DNA from: Massilia sp. YIM B02769 | GTDB lineage: Bacteria; Pseudomonadota; Gammaproteobacteria; Burkholderiales; Burkholderiaceae_D | Assembly (NCBI RefSeq): GCF_030411995.1 | Contig: NZ_JASNRC010000004.1 | Location: 157,823-221,822, forward strand | Direction: 5' to 3' | Length of the DNA stretch: 64,000 nt | Part shown: one piece after another, positions 9,561-20,244 of the stretch | Numbering within the stretch: the first letter of the stretch is position 1 | Layout of the letters: every line of letters begins with the position of its first letter | Translations under genes and position numbers: made by a program | Notes under the pieces: generated by a model | What the model was told of the DNA's origin: nothing | What the model saw: the letters and a program-made list of their open reading frames with translations, nothing else | Database searches by the model: none

Positions 9561-9713
9561 TCAGCCGGCGGGCCGGTCGTCGTCGCGCAGCAGGCGCAGG
9601 GCCGGGCCTTCCAGGTCGTCGAACTGGCCGCTGTCTGCGGCGCCGAAGAAGACCCAGATCGCCACAGCCACCAGCACCAGGCTCAGGGGAATCAACAGGT
9701 ACAGTGCTTCCAT
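9561..9713 (-). CDS. ccoS: cbb3 oxidase maturation protein CcoS
   Basis: A 50-residue protein starting MEALYLLIPLSLVLVAVAIW, with one membrane helix followed by the conserved FFGAADSGQFDDLEGPA motif that defines CcoS, needed for cofactor insertion into cbb3 oxidase. It starts 14 nt after the ccoI stop, the usual ccoI-ccoS order. The tail is Asp/Arg rich. Read directly from the minus strand. Confidence 0.93.
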   Translation of the reverse strand: MEALYLLIPLSLVLVAVAIWVFFGAADSGQFDDLEGPALRLLRDDDRPAG

Positions 9714-9727
9714 CTCATTTCCTCAAC

Positions 9728-12160
9728 TTATTTTCTCAACCTCAGGGCATTCAGCACCACGACCGCCGAACTGGCCGCCATGCCGGCCCCGGACAGCCAT
9801 GGACTCAGCAGCCCGGTCGCCGCCAGCGGGATCGCGCACAGGTTATAGATGCTGGCCCAGGCCAGGTTCTGGCGGATGATGCGGGAGGTACGGCGCGCGG
9901 TGTCGGCCGCTTCGCACAAGGGCAGCAGGCTGTCGCCGAGCAGCACGCAGTCGGCATGCAGCTGGGCCAGCGCGGCGCCGCCGCCCAGCGCGAACGACAC
10001 GTCGGCGCCGCGCAGCACGGCGGCGTCGTTGATGCCGTCGCCGACCATCGCGACTGTTGCGCCCTGCGCCTGCAGCTCGCGCACGAAATCGAGCTTCTGC
10101 TGCGGTAGCTGGTCGCCGGCCGCCAGGCGGATGCCCAGGCGCGTGGCCACCTGCTGCGCGGCGCGCGATTCGTCGCCGCTGAGCAGGACCACGGTTTTCC
10201 CCGCCGCTTCGAAACGGCGCACGACGTCCAGCGCTTCGGGCCGCAAGGCGTCGGCGATGTCGAAACGCGCCAGCCAGGCGCCCTGCCGGCCGAGCCAGAC
10301 CGCACTGCCTTCGCTATCCGGCGCCACCGGCGTGCGCCGCTCGACCAGTGCGCCCACAAAGGCGGCGCTGCCGAGGCGGTAGCGTTCGCCCGCGATGCTG
10401 CCCTCGATCCCCTGGCCGACGGTGTAGCCGGTGTTATCGGCGTCGACGGTGGGCGCGGACGCGGCGTTGCGGATCGCCTGCGCCAGCGGGTGCGCGCTGC
10501 CGGCCTCCAGCGCCGCCGCGGTGGCGAGCGCGGTCCCGGGCGCGATCCCGTTGAAGCTGCGCGTATCGCGCACGACGGGCCGGCCCAGCGTCAGGGTGCC
10601 GGTCTTGTCGAAGACGACGTGGGTGGCGCGCTCCAGCGTTTCGAGCGCGTGCGGCTGCACGGCCAGCACGCCGCGCCGCAGCAGGCGGTCGGTGGCCGCC
10701 GCCAGCGCGGTCGGCGTGGCCAGCGACAGCGCGCAGGGGCAGGTCACGACCAGCACCGCGATCGCCGCCGGCCAGGCACGCGCCGGGTCGATCAGTTGCC
10801 AGGCCGCGAACACGACCACGGTCAGCACCAGCAGGGCCGCCACCGACCAGGCGGCGACACGGTCGGCCCACAAGGCCAGCGCCGGCTTGCCCTGCCCGGC
10901 CTTGTCGACCAGGCGCACCAGCAGCGCCAGCGTGCTGTCGCGCGCGGCCGCTTCCACGCGCATCACCACGGCCTGGGCCACGTTGACGGCGCCGCCCGGC
11001 AGCAGGTCCCCCAGGGCCAGGCGCCGCGTTTTGCTTTCGCCGGTCAGCAGCGACAGGTCGGCCTCGGTCTCGCCCTCGAGGATCACGCCGTCGGCCGGCG
11101 CCGCCTGGCCCGCCGCTACCAGCACCACGTCGCCCGGCCGCAGCCTGGCCGCCGCCACCAGCTCGGTGCCGCGCGCGGCGGGATAGCCGGGCATGCGTGC
11201 GGCGGATGCCGGCATGCCCTCTTGCAGCGTCTCGAGCGCACGTGCGGCGCGGCGGCGCGCCGTGAGTTCCAGGTAGCGGCTGCCCAGCAGCAGGAAGATG
11301 AACATTGTGATCGAGTCGAACCAGACCTCGCCTGCGCCGTGGACCAGGGCCACCGTGCTGCCGATGAAGGCGGCAGCGATGCCGAGCGCCACCGGCACGT
11401 CCATACCGGGCAAGCCGCGGCGCAGGTCGCGCCAGGCGCCGCTGAAGAACGGCAGCGCCGAATACAGCAGCGCCGGCAAGGTCAGCACGAAGGAGGCCCA
11501 GCCCATCAGGGCCGCCATGTCGGCATCCATGGTGCCGTCGTCGGCCAGGTAGACCGGCACCGCGTACATCATCACCTGCATCATCGACAGGCCGGCCACG
11601 AACAGCTGGCGGAACAGTTTGCGGCGCGCCCGTTCCAGCTGTTCGCCGTGGCGTTTGCTGTCGTAGGGATAGGCGGTGTAGCCGATGGCGCGCAGCGCGC
11701 GCAGGATGTCGCTGACCTTGCACGCGGCCGGGTCCCAGCGCACCTGCAGGCGCTCGCTGCTGACGTTGAGCAGGGATTCGATCACGCCCGGCAGCGCGTC
11801 GATGTGGCGTTCGATCAGCCAGACGCAGGCCGCGCAGCGGATGCCTTCGACGGTGAAGCTGCCCTCGCCGCTATTCCCGGCGGTGTCGTACAGGGCCAGC
11901 CCGGGCGCATCGCCGCTGTCGACGGTGGCGCCGTAGCCGCTGCGGGTCGCGTAATAGTCGGCGCAACCGGCATCGACGATGGCCTGGGCCGCGGCGGCGC
12001 AGCCCGGGCAGCACATGGCGCGCTCGGCGCCATCGACGCGGGCGCGCCAGCTTACCTGCGTCGGCAGCGGCAGGCCGCAGTGGAAACAGCCGTCAGGTGC
12101 GGGTGGGTTCATCGCGCCGAGGTCATCCTCCGGGCCGGTCGCATGGCTGCCATCGTTCAT
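9728..12160 (-). CDS. ccoI: Copper-translocating P-type ATPase CcoI/FixI
   Basis: An 810-residue P1B-type ATPase that exports copper for cbb3 oxidase assembly. N-terminal Cys-rich segment (CFHCGLPLP, CCPGC) and an HMA-type domain with GIRCAACVW, then membrane helices, the ion-path CPC motif (CPCALSLATPTALAAATD), the phosphorylation site DKTGTLT and the hinge GDGINDAAVL. The start at 12160 overlaps the stop of the upstream TauE/SafE-like gene as ATGA; a second possible ATG lies 16 codons later. The same frame stays open much further upstream, but that stretch is antisense-like low-quality sequence inside the upstream genes. Confidence 0.95.
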   Translation of the reverse strand: MNDGSHATGPEDDLGAMNPPAPDGCFHCGLPLPTQVSWRARVDGAERAMCCPGCAAAAQAIVDAGCADYYATRSGYGATVDSGDAPGLALYDTAGNSGEGSFTVEGIRCAACVWLIERHIDALPGVIESLLNVSSERLQVRWDPAACKVSDILRALRAIGYTAYPYDSKRHGEQLERARRKLFRQLFVAGLSMMQVMMYAVPVYLADDGTMDADMAALMGWASFVLTLPALLYSALPFFSGAWRDLRRGLPGMDVPVALGIAAAFIGSTVALVHGAGEVWFDSITMFIFLLLGSRYLELTARRRAARALETLQEGMPASAARMPGYPAARGTELVAAARLRPGDVVLVAAGQAAPADGVILEGETEADLSLLTGESKTRRLALGDLLPGGAVNVAQAVVMRVEAAARDSTLALLVRLVDKAGQGKPALALWADRVAAWSVAALLVLTVVVFAAWQLIDPARAWPAAIAVLVVTCPCALSLATPTALAAATDRLLRRGVLAVQPHALETLERATHVVFDKTGTLTLGRPVVRDTRSFNGIAPGTALATAAALEAGSAHPLAQAIRNAASAPTVDADNTGYTVGQGIEGSIAGERYRLGSAAFVGALVERRTPVAPDSEGSAVWLGRQGAWLARFDIADALRPEALDVVRRFEAAGKTVVLLSGDESRAAQQVATRLGIRLAAGDQLPQQKLDFVRELQAQGATVAMVGDGINDAAVLRGADVSFALGGGAALAQLHADCVLLGDSLLPLCEAADTARRTSRIIRQNLAWASIYNLCAIPLAATGLLSPWLSGAGMAASSAVVVLNALRLRK

Positions 12161-12927
12161 GTTGCGGATGCGGGTGCAATGCACAGCAGGTGCAGCCAGC
12201 TTGGCGGCAGCCCGCCAGAGGCGCGCAGCAGGCCGGCGATACCGAAAGCCAGCACCAGCGCGCCGCACACGATGCGCACCGGCGGCAAGCGCAGCCAGCC
12301 GCGCAGGCGCGCACCGGCCAGGCCGAGGGCCAGCATCATCGGCAGCGTGCCCAGGCCGAAGGCCAGCATCGTCAGCGCACCCGAGACGGCCGAGCCGCTC
12401 AGCATGCTCGTCACCAGCACGCTGTAAACCATGGCGCAGGGCAGCCAGCCCCACAGGGCGCCGGCCGCGAACATGCGGCCAGGCGTGTCGGGCGGGCCGA
12501 TCCTGGCCAGTTGCGGACGCACATGGCGCCACACCAGTTGCCCCGCCTTTTCCAGGTGGGCGATGCCGGTCCAGGCGTTCATCAGGTGCAGGCCGAGGGC
12601 GACCAGCATGCCGTTCGCCAGCCAGTAGGCCGCCGCCTGCAACTGCGGCAGCGCGGACAAGGTGCCTGCGCCCTGCGCCACGCCGCCGGCCAGCGCACCT
12701 GCCGTCATGTAGCTGGCGATGCGCCCCAGGTTGTAGGCGGCGACGTGCAGGCTGGCGCGGTCCGCGATGGCCGGACGCAGCGCGATCACCGCTACGCCTG
12801 CGCGCGTGCGCGGCGGCGTCAGCGATGGTCCGAACGAGAGCGCGCCGACGATCCCGCCGCACATGGCGCCGCAGTGGACGCTGCCGAGCAGGCCCACCAC
12901 GAAGATCGGGAACAGGCTGAGGTTCAT
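12157..12927 (-). CDS. TauE/SafE (UreH-like) six-helix membrane protein
   Basis: A 256-residue polytopic protein beginning MNLSLFPIFVVGLLGSVHCG, with the GSVHCGAMCGGIVGAL motif of the UreH/TauE-SafE transmembrane family found next to ccoI in many proteobacteria. The Cys/His residues in the first helix (HCGAMCGG) suggest metal or thiol chemistry. It starts 5 nt after the hemN stop and ends overlapping ccoI, so the three are almost certainly co-transcribed. Role in cbb3 oxidase biogenesis (for example copper delivery) is inferred from context. Confidence 0.85.
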   Translation of the reverse strand: MNLSLFPIFVVGLLGSVHCGAMCGGIVGALSFGPSLTPPRTRAGVAVIALRPAIADRASLHVAAYNLGRIASYMTAGALAGGVAQGAGTLSALPQLQAAAYWLANGMLVALGLHLMNAWTGIAHLEKAGQLVWRHVRPQLARIGPPDTPGRMFAAGALWGWLPCAMVYSVLVTSMLSGSAVSGALTMLAFGLGTLPMMLALGLAGARLRGWLRLPPVRIVCGALVLAFGIAGLLRASGGLPPSWLHLLCIAPASAT

Positions 12928-12932
12928 CTGCT

Positions 12933-14375
12933 TTATACAGTACGTGAGTAGCGCGGCACGCTGGACGGCGCCGCCAGGTAGCGGTCGAACACCATGCAGA
13001 CATTGCGGATCAGGAGGCGCCCGCGCATCGTCACCGAGATCCAGTCGCCCTCGATGGTGACCAGGCCGTCGTATTCGAGCTGGCGCAGGGCCACCAGTTC
13101 GTCGGCGAAGTACTGGCCGAAAGCGATCGGGAAAGCCTGCTCGATGGCGGAGATCGACAGCTCGAACTGGCACATCAGCTTTCCGATGACGGTACGGCGC
13201 AGCAGGTCGTCCATGCCGAGCGCGATGCCGCGCACGACCGGCAGCTCGTTGTTGTCGAGCGCCTCGTAGTAGTCGTCGAGCGTCTTGGCGTTCTGGCTGT
13301 AGGTGGCGCCGACGGCGCTGATGGCCGAGACGCCGCAGGAAATCAGGTCGGTGTCGGCATGGGTCGAATAGCCCTGGAAGTTGCGGTGCAGGCGGCCCTG
13401 GCGCTGGGCGATGGCGAGATCGTCGCCGGGCTTGGCGAAATGGTCCATGCCGATGTAGGCGTAGCCGGCCCCGGTCAGGCGTTCGATGCACAGGGCCAGC
13501 ATGGCCAGCTTTTCGCTGGAGGACGGCATCTCTGCTTCCGCGATGCGCCGCTGCGGCTTGAACACGTGTGGCAGGTGGGCGTAGTGGTAAATCGAGATGC
13601 GGTCCGGGCTGGCGGCGATCACCTTCTCGATGGTGGCCGTCATGGTCGCCAGGTTTTGCCTGGGCAGGCCGTAGATCAAGTCGATGCTGATCGAGCGGAA
13701 ACCGGCCTCGCGCGCGGCGGCGATGATGGCGCGCGTTTCGCTTTCGGGCTGGACGCGGTTGACGGCTTTCTGCACTGCCGGATTGAAGTCCTGCACGCCC
13801 AGGCTGATGCGGTTGAAACCCTGGCGGCGCAGGCTGTGCACGCGCTCCCGCGAAACGGTACGCGGGTCGACCTCGATCGAATACTCGCCGATGTCGTCGG
13901 GCGCGAATTTGAAGCTGCGGCGCAGGTGGGCCATCAGTTCGCCCATCTGTTCGTCGCTCAGGTAAGTCGGCGTGCCGCCGCCGAAGTGCAGCTGTTCGAC
14001 CTCGTTCATGCCGGCGAACAGCGCGGCCTGCATCGTGATCTCGCGCTTCAGGTAGCCGAGGTAGGTGGCGGCTTTCTCGCGGTTCCTGGTGACGATCTTA
14101 TTGCAGGCGCAGTAGTAGCAGACCGTGTCGCAGAACGGGATGTGCAGGTAGAGCGATAGCGGGCGCGCGCCGCCGCGGGTGCGCACCGAGGCGACGGCGT
14201 GCAGGTAGTCGCGGTAGGCAAAGCTGTCGCCGAAGCGGTCGGCGGTTGGGTAGGAGGTGTAGCGCGGGCCATTCTTGCCGAGGCGCTGGATCAGTTCGGG
14301 GTCGAAGTCGACGGTCCTCGCGACGGGGATTGCCGCGCGGCGGAGCGCGCTGACGGGGATGTGCTGGTGAAGCAT
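12933..14375 (-). CDS. hemN: Oxygen-independent coproporphyrinogen III dehydrogenase HemN
   Basis: A 480-residue radical-SAM enzyme that converts coproporphyrinogen III to protoporphyrinogen IX without O2, supplying haem under oxygen limitation. The cluster motif C82-x3-C86-x2-C89 (CDTVCYYC) with the following C91 is present, as are FGGGTPTYL, EVDPRTV and GFNRISLGVQDF. The start at 14375 follows AGGAG; the frame is open for 25 further codons without family homology. It heads the hemN - TauE/SafE - ccoI - ccoS run and is preceded by an FNR-type box. Confidence 0.95.
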   Translation of the reverse strand: MLHQHIPVSALRRAAIPVARTVDFDPELIQRLGKNGPRYTSYPTADRFGDSFAYRDYLHAVASVRTRGGARPLSLYLHIPFCDTVCYYCACNKIVTRNREKAATYLGYLKREITMQAALFAGMNEVEQLHFGGGTPTYLSDEQMGELMAHLRRSFKFAPDDIGEYSIEVDPRTVSRERVHSLRRQGFNRISLGVQDFNPAVQKAVNRVQPESETRAIIAAAREAGFRSISIDLIYGLPRQNLATMTATIEKVIAASPDRISIYHYAHLPHVFKPQRRIAEAEMPSSSEKLAMLALCIERLTGAGYAYIGMDHFAKPGDDLAIAQRQGRLHRNFQGYSTHADTDLISCGVSAISAVGATYSQNAKTLDDYYEALDNNELPVVRGIALGMDDLLRRTVIGKLMCQFELSISAIEQAFPIAFGQYFADELVALRQLEYDGLVTIEGDWISVTMRGRLLIRNVCMVFDRYLAAPSSVPRYSRTV

Positions 14376-14455
14376 GTGGGGCTCCTGCTGCCTGCCGGCC
14401 GCGGGGTGCGGCTCAGCTGATGGTAGGAGTCTATTGACTAAGCTCAGCAAAATCC

Positions 14456-14469
14456 TTGACGTACATCAA
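14456..14469 (-). promoter_or_regulatory. FNR/ANR-type box upstream of hemN
   Basis: TTGACGTACATCAA matches TTGAT-N4-ATCAA with one change in the first half-site. It is centred about 87 nt upstream of the hemN start, so the haem and CcoIS maturation genes should be induced together with ccoNOQP. Confidence 0.85.
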
Positions 14470-14550
14470 GTATCAGCCTTCACGAGGAGTAACAGGCTAC
14501 GAGAAACGGCGTCACCGCCCGGCGATGGCTCAGGATGCTAATATTGCCTA

Positions 14551-15777
14551 ATGGATAATCTCACCCACACCCTGGCCGGCCTCGCGCTTGGCGAACTCAC
14601 GCACCGCCTGCTTCCCGCCGAACCGGATCCGCAACGCGCCAGCACCCGGCGCCGGCTGCTGCTTACCAGCGCCGCGGTCGCCAGCAACTTCCCCGACCTC
14701 GACCTGATCTTCACGAAGCTGGCCCCGGAACCGCTGGGCTACCTGCTGCACCACCGCGGCCACACGCACACGCTGTTGTATGCCCTGCCCCAGGCCCTGC
14801 TGATGCTGGCCGCGATCTGGCTGCTGTGGCCGGCGGCGCGCACCCTGCTGCGCACGAACGGCACCGTGCGCCTGGGCCTGTGCGCCACCACCGTGCTCGG
14901 CCTGCTGCTGCACCTGGGCATGGACGCGATGAATGTCTACGGCGTGCACCCGTTCGCGCCTTTCGATCCGCGCTGGTTCTACGGCGACATGATCTTCATC
15001 GTCGAGCCGGTGTTCTGGCTGGCGCTCGGCACGCCGCTCGCGGCGCACGTGGCGCGGCCCTGGCTGCGCCGGACCTTCCTGGCGCTGCTGCTGGCGGTGC
15101 CGCTGCTGTTCACCCTGGGCGGCTTCCTGCAATGGGGCTCATTGGCCGGCCTGGCCACCATCTGGCTGCTGGCGCTGGCGCTGACCCGGCGCCAGGGCGA
15201 GCGCACGGCCCTGGTGGCGGGCGTGGCCGTCGTGCTCGGCTTCGTGCTGGTCCAGGCCTACGGCGCCAGCCTGGCGCGCGCGCAGGTGGCGGCCGACCTG
15301 CGCCGCGCCAATCCGGATGTGCGCATCGTCGACACCGCCTTGTCGGCCTTCCCGGCCAATCCGCTGTGCTGGACCGTGATCAGCGTGTCCGGCGAGGAGG
15401 GCGACGGCGATGGCTACCGGGTCCGCCGCGGCGTGTTGAGCCTGGCGCCGGGGATTGCGCCGGTTGCCGCCTGCCCCTTCATGATCCACGGCGAATACGT
15501 GGGCAAGGAGCCGAAAGACCTGGCCTGGACCTGGGAAGAACGCGGCGCGAAGGCGCGCCTGCAGGCACTGCGCGCGTCCGACTGCCGGGTCGACGCCTGG
15601 CTGCGCTTCGCGCGCATGCCGTCGCTGGCGAATGGCTTTGCCACCGACGTGCGCTATGGCCCGCACGGAAGCCACAACTTCTCGACCCTGCCCTACGCCG
15701 GCCAGGCCGGCACGCCCTGCCCGTCGCCCGTGCCGCAATGGGGCTATCCGCGCGCCGACCTGCTCGACCTGCACTAG
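14551..15777 (+). CDS. YdjM-like membrane-bound metal-dependent hydrolase (DUF457)
   Basis: A 408-residue integral membrane protein. The N-terminus MDNLTHTLAGLALGE with HTLAG, the DLDLIF acidic segment and HHRGHTHTL are the metal-ligand motifs of the LexA-binding YdjM/DUF457 family. About six membrane segments occupy residues 70-245; the C-terminal 160 residues form a soluble domain common in betaproteobacterial members. True substrate unknown. The gene is convergent with the chemoreceptor gene, 82 bases away. Confidence 0.85.
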   Translation: MDNLTHTLAGLALGELTHRLLPAEPDPQRASTRRRLLLTSAAVASNFPDLDLIFTKLAPEPLGYLLHHRGHTHTLLYALPQALLMLAAIWLLWPAARTLLRTNGTVRLGLCATTVLGLLLHLGMDAMNVYGVHPFAPFDPRWFYGDMIFIVEPVFWLALGTPLAAHVARPWLRRTFLALLLAVPLLFTLGGFLQWGSLAGLATIWLLALALTRRQGERTALVAGVAVVLGFVLVQAYGASLARAQVAADLRRANPDVRIVDTALSAFPANPLCWTVISVSGEEGDGDGYRVRRGVLSLAPGIAPVAACPFMIHGEYVGKEPKDLAWTWEERGAKARLQALRASDCRVDAWLRFARMPSLANGFATDVRYGPHGSHNFSTLPYAGQAGTPCPSPVPQWGYPRADLLDLH

Positions 15778-15859
15778 CGCCAGGCGCCGGGTCTGCGGCA
15801 GGGACCATGCCGATGCAGACCCTGCCGGCCCGGGCCTGGAACAGGCGCCGCGGCAAGGC

Positions 15860-17416
15860 TCAGCCTCGCCGGCTTCCCAGCCTGAACACCGCTAAGGCCT
15901 GTGCCAGCTGCGCCGCCTCTTCCGCCACGTTCGCCGAGGCGCTGGCCGATTGCTCCACCAGCGCCGCGTTCTGGCGCGTGATCGCATCCAGCCCGGCCAT
16001 GGCCGTGCTGACCTCGGCGATGCCGCCGCCCTGGGCGCGGCTGGCGAGCGTGATGTCGTGCATGATGGCCGCTGCCTGCTGCACCGAACCCACCACCTCG
16101 CGCATGGTCTGGCCGGCTTCGCCCACCAGCGCGTCGCCCTGCGCGACCTTGCGCACCGAGTCGTCGATCAGGGCCTTGATTTCCTTCGCGGCGCCGGCCG
16201 AGCGCTGGGCCAGGCTGCGCACCTCGCCGGCGACGACGGCAAAGCCGCGCCCCTGCTCGCCGGCGCGCGCCGCTTCCACCGCCGCATTCAGGGCCAGGAT
16301 GTTGGTCTGGAAGGCGATGCCGTCGATCAGGCCGATGATGTCGACGATGCGCGTGGCCGAGCTGCTGATCTGCTCCATGGTGCTGCCGACCCGCTCGACG
16401 GCCGCGCCGCCGCGCCCGGCGACGCCGGCGGCCGCGTCGACCAGGCTGTCCGCGCGCTGGGCGCTCTCGGCATTGCGCACCGCCGCCGCGGCGATCTGCC
16501 CGAGGCTGGCGACGCTCGCTTCCAGGCTGGCCGCCTGGGCCTCGGTGCGGTCGGCCAGGTCGCTGTTGCCGGCGGCGATGTCGCGCGTGGCGCGCTCGAT
16601 CGAGCCGACGTTGCTGCGCACGTCGCCGACAATCGCGCGCAGGTTGATGTTCATCTGGCGCAGCGCCAGCAGCAGCTGGCCCAGCTCGTCGTCGCCGCCG
16701 GCCTGGCAGGCGTGCGACAGGTCGCCGCCGGCCAGCGCGTGCACGGTCCCGGTGGCCGCGCGCAGCGGCGCGACCAGGCTGCGCTGCAATTGCGCCCAGG
16801 CCGCCAGCGTGCCGAGCACGCCCAGGGACGCGAGCACGCGCAGGGCGATGCCTTCGGTGGCAAAGCCCAGCACGGCCAGCAGCAGCGCCTGCGCACCCAT
16901 GATCACACCGAGGCGGCGGCCCAGCGGCATGCGGCGCAAGGCACCCAGGCGCGCCAGGAAGCCGGTGTTGACTGCGCGCCCGCCACGGATCGCCAGCCGA
17001 CCCTGTTCGCCGGCACGGAAGCGCGCGTACAAGGCTTCGGCGGCGGCGGCCTGTTCGCGCGTGGGCGTGGTGCGCACCGACATGTAGCCCGACACGGCGC
17101 CGTTCTCGCGCACCGGCACCACGTTCGCCACCACCCAATAAAAATCGCCGTTCTTGCGGCGGTTCTTGACCATGCCGGTCCAGGGCCGACCGGCCTGCAG
17201 GGTCTGCCATAGGTCGGCGAATGCCTCCGGCGGCATGTCGGGGTGGCGCACGATGTTGTGCGCCTTGCCCAGCAGCTCGGCCTCGGAGAATCCGCTCACC
17301 TCGACGAAGCTCGGGTTGACATAGGTGATCCGGCCCTTGGTGTCGGTCGTCGACACGATGGACTGGCCTTCCTGCATCCGGTATTCGATGCCGGTGATGG
17401 GCAGATTGGTACGCAC
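15860..17416 (-). CDS. Aer-like methyl-accepting chemotaxis protein with N-terminal PAS domain
   Basis: A 518-residue receptor: a cytoplasmic PAS domain (about residues 8-115, with [16 protein letters not shown] and [11 protein letters not shown]), a short hydrophobic region (about 190-235) with no periplasmic domain, a HAMP-like linker and a signalling hairpin whose tip contains [19 protein letters not shown]. This is the layout of aerotaxis/energy-taxis receptors such as Aer, and the PAS wording suggests redox or FAD sensing. The start codon is GTG with AAAGGAGC upstream. Only one receptor gene is here; no che genes are in the window. Confidence 0.92.
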   Translation of the reverse strand: MRTNLPITGIEYRMQEGQSIVSTTDTKGRITYVNPSFVEVSGFSEAELLGKAHNIVRHPDMPPEAFADLWQTLQAGRPWTGMVKNRRKNGDFYWVVANVVPVRENGAVSGYMSVRTTPTREQAAAAEALYARFRAGEQGRLAIRGGRAVNTGFLARLGALRRMPLGRRLGVIMGAQALLLAVLGFATEGIALRVLASLGVLGTLAAWAQLQRSLVAPLRAATGTVHALAGGDLSHACQAGGDDELGQLLLALRQMNINLRAIVGDVRSNVGSIERATRDIAAGNSDLADRTEAQAASLEASVASLGQIAAAAVRNAESAQRADSLVDAAAGVAGRGGAAVERVGSTMEQISSSATRIVDIIGLIDGIAFQTNILALNAAVEAARAGEQGRGFAVVAGEVRSLAQRSAGAAKEIKALIDDSVRKVAQGDALVGEAGQTMREVVGSVQQAAAIMHDITLASRAQGGGIAEVSTAMAGLDAITRQNAALVEQSASASANVAEEAAQLAQALAVFRLGSRRG

Positions 17417-17768
17417 AGCGCTCCTTTGTTGCTCTACAGCAATTTAAAAGGGGCGATTGTACGCGACATCGCTCCGCTCCAAGGAAAGACTTGCCTCGTT
17501 GGCAAAGGAAATAGCCGTCATCGGCGCCTTGGCCGTCGCCTTCACGCAACGCCCTGGTGCGACCGTAAAAATCGCGGCCTGCACCAGCCGCAGGCGTCCG
17601 TCAAGTGCCGGATATTGTCGCGTTGCTAACGACTCACGACAATTTCAATTGTCTGCCGTACAACTCGCATCATGCGGTATGCTTGGATCTGGAACAAGCC
17701 AATGTCAAAATGGCATGCGCCGGAGCCCGCATCGACGCGGGGCCGGCAGACCGGATTCAGGAGAGTGG
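17417..17768. other. Divergent intergenic region with a 16-bp palindrome
   Basis: 352 bases between the Aer-like receptor and the sigma-54 activator, without a convincing gene. A near-perfect palindrome GACAATTTCAATTGTC (7-bp arms around TC) at 17638-17653 lies 116-131 nt upstream of the activator start and could be a binding site for autoregulation. The region is less GC-rich than the genes around it. Confidence 0.6.
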
Positions 17769-19091
<1,323 letters not shown>

Positions 19092-19140
19092 GCGCCTCCC
19101 ACGGCCGGGGCGACCTGCCCAGCCGTTCTTGCCTCGACGA

Positions 19141-19167
19141 ATGCCGGCCTGTGCCGGCATTGTTTTT
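19141..19167 (+). terminator. Rho-independent terminator, T-tract split by an IS
   Basis: ATGCCGGC (19141-19148), loop CTGT, GCCGGCAT (19153-19160), followed by TGTTTTT. It ends the sigma-54 activator transcript. The T-tract TTGTTTTT (19160-19167) is the left copy of the target duplication of the IS that follows; the original run of T continues on the far side of the element. Confidence 0.9.
19160..19167. repeat. Target-site duplication, left copy
   Basis: TTGTTTTT directly abuts the left inverted repeat and is repeated exactly at 20237-20244. Eight bases is the usual duplication length for IS1595-family elements. Confidence 0.9.
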
Positions 19168-20236
19168 GGCGCTGTCACCGTTAGCTATGGATGAGCGGTG
19201 AACTGTTGAGTTCATTCATGGTCCAACCCGTCTCGCCATCGATACGGGTCGACCATGAAAGCGCCGCGCTTCACGAAGTGGTTTGCGGCACTGCCCGCAC
19301 TGAACCAACCCCAACGGCTCCGCGTCCTCGACGCCTTGCGTCCGGCCGCCGGGCTGCACCAGGTGCTCGCGCTGATCGGACTATGCAGGTCGGCCGGACG
19401 CCGCTGCCCCCATTGCCAGTGTGAACGCTGGCACCGGCATGGCCACGCCAACGACCTGCAGCGCTACCGCTGTTTCTCATGCCGGCGTACCTTCAACGAT
19501 TTGACCGGCACCCTGTTGGCGCGCCTGCGCCTGCGCGGGAAATGGCTCGCTTATCTCGATGCGTTGCTTGCGTCGCGTCCGGTGCGCGCGGCGGCCGGCG
19601 ACGTCAACGTGCACCGTAACACCGCCTTCCGCTGGCGCCATCGCTTCCTGGATCGGGTCAAAGCAGACCGGCCGGAATGCCTGAACGGTATCGCCGAGGC
19701 CGACGAAATGTTCATCCTGGAGTCGCAGAAAGGGTCGCGCAAGCTCGACCGGCCGGCGCGCAAGCGCGGCGGCGTCGCCGGCAGGCGCGGCATCTCCCGC
19801 GAGCTCGACTGCATCCTCGTGGCGCGCGACCGCAACAAGCAGACCATCGATGCCGTCACCGGCCGCGGCCCCGTCAGCAAAGTCCAGCTGGAGCGCCATC
19901 TGCTGCCGTTTTTGGACAGGGACGTGCTGCTCGTGACCGATGCGAACGCGGCCTACCGGGCATTCGCCCGCGCCCACGGCTTGGCGCACCAGGCCGTCAA
20001 TGTCAGCGCCGGCGAGCGTGTCCGCCCGGGTTTCCATGGCGCCATTCACGTACAAAATGTGAATGCTTACCACCAGCGTTTGCGCGAGTGGCTGGCGCCC
20101 TTCCACGGTGTCGCGTCGCGCTGGCTGCCGAACTACCTGGGCTGGCGCCGGATGCTCGATGGCGGAAAAGTGACTTCTGTCGATCAATTGTTTCGTCTTG
20201 CAATCGGGCTCATCCATAGCGAACGGTGACAGCGCC
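19168..20236 (+). mobile_element. Complete IS1595-family insertion sequence (1069 bp)
   Basis: Left inverted repeat 19168-19195 starts GGCGCTGTCACCGTT; the right one, 20209-20236, is its inverse with 27 of 28 positions matching. A single transposase gene fills the element, its stop codon inside the right repeat. Exact 8-bp duplications flank it. All parts look intact, so the element is probably recent and potentially mobile. Confidence 0.93.
19255..20229 (+). CDS. IS1595-family transposase
   Basis: A 324-residue transposase. N-terminal zinc-ribbon CPHCQCERWHRHG and YRCFSCRRTF (about residues 44-80) binds DNA; the catalytic domain shows IAEADEMFILES (first Asp), LLVTDANAAYRAF (second Asp) and the IHVQNVNAYHQRL segment near residue 265, where an Asn-rich motif stands in place of an obvious glutamate, as in the ISSod11-like branch. 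No frameshift or early stop is seen. The stop TGA falls inside the right terminal repeat. Confidence 0.92.
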   Translation: MKAPRFTKWFAALPALNQPQRLRVLDALRPAAGLHQVLALIGLCRSAGRRCPHCQCERWHRHGHANDLQRYRCFSCRRTFNDLTGTLLARLRLRGKWLAYLDALLASRPVRAAAGDVNVHRNTAFRWRHRFLDRVKADRPECLNGIAEADEMFILESQKGSRKLDRPARKRGGVAGRRGISRELDCILVARDRNKQTIDAVTGRGPVSKVQLERHLLPFLDRDVLLVTDANAAYRAFARAHGLAHQAVNVSAGERVRPGFHGAIHVQNVNAYHQRLREWLAPFHGVASRWLPNYLGWRRMLDGGKVTSVDQLFRLAIGLIHSER

Positions 20237-20244
20237 TTGTTTTT
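20237..20244. repeat. Target-site duplication, right copy
   Basis: TTGTTTTT, identical to 19160-19167, immediately after the right inverted repeat. Confidence 0.9.

Noticed and set aside
12161..13003. 280-codon N-terminal extension of ccoI
   Set aside because: It lies inside the TauE/SafE-like and hemN genes; the ATGA overlap at 12160 and the family N-terminus define the real start.
15778..15859. GGGTCTGC / GCAGACCC dyad between two convergent genes as terminator
   Set aside because: The stem is 8 bp with an 18-nt loop and there is no T-run on either strand; may be chance in GC-rich DNA.
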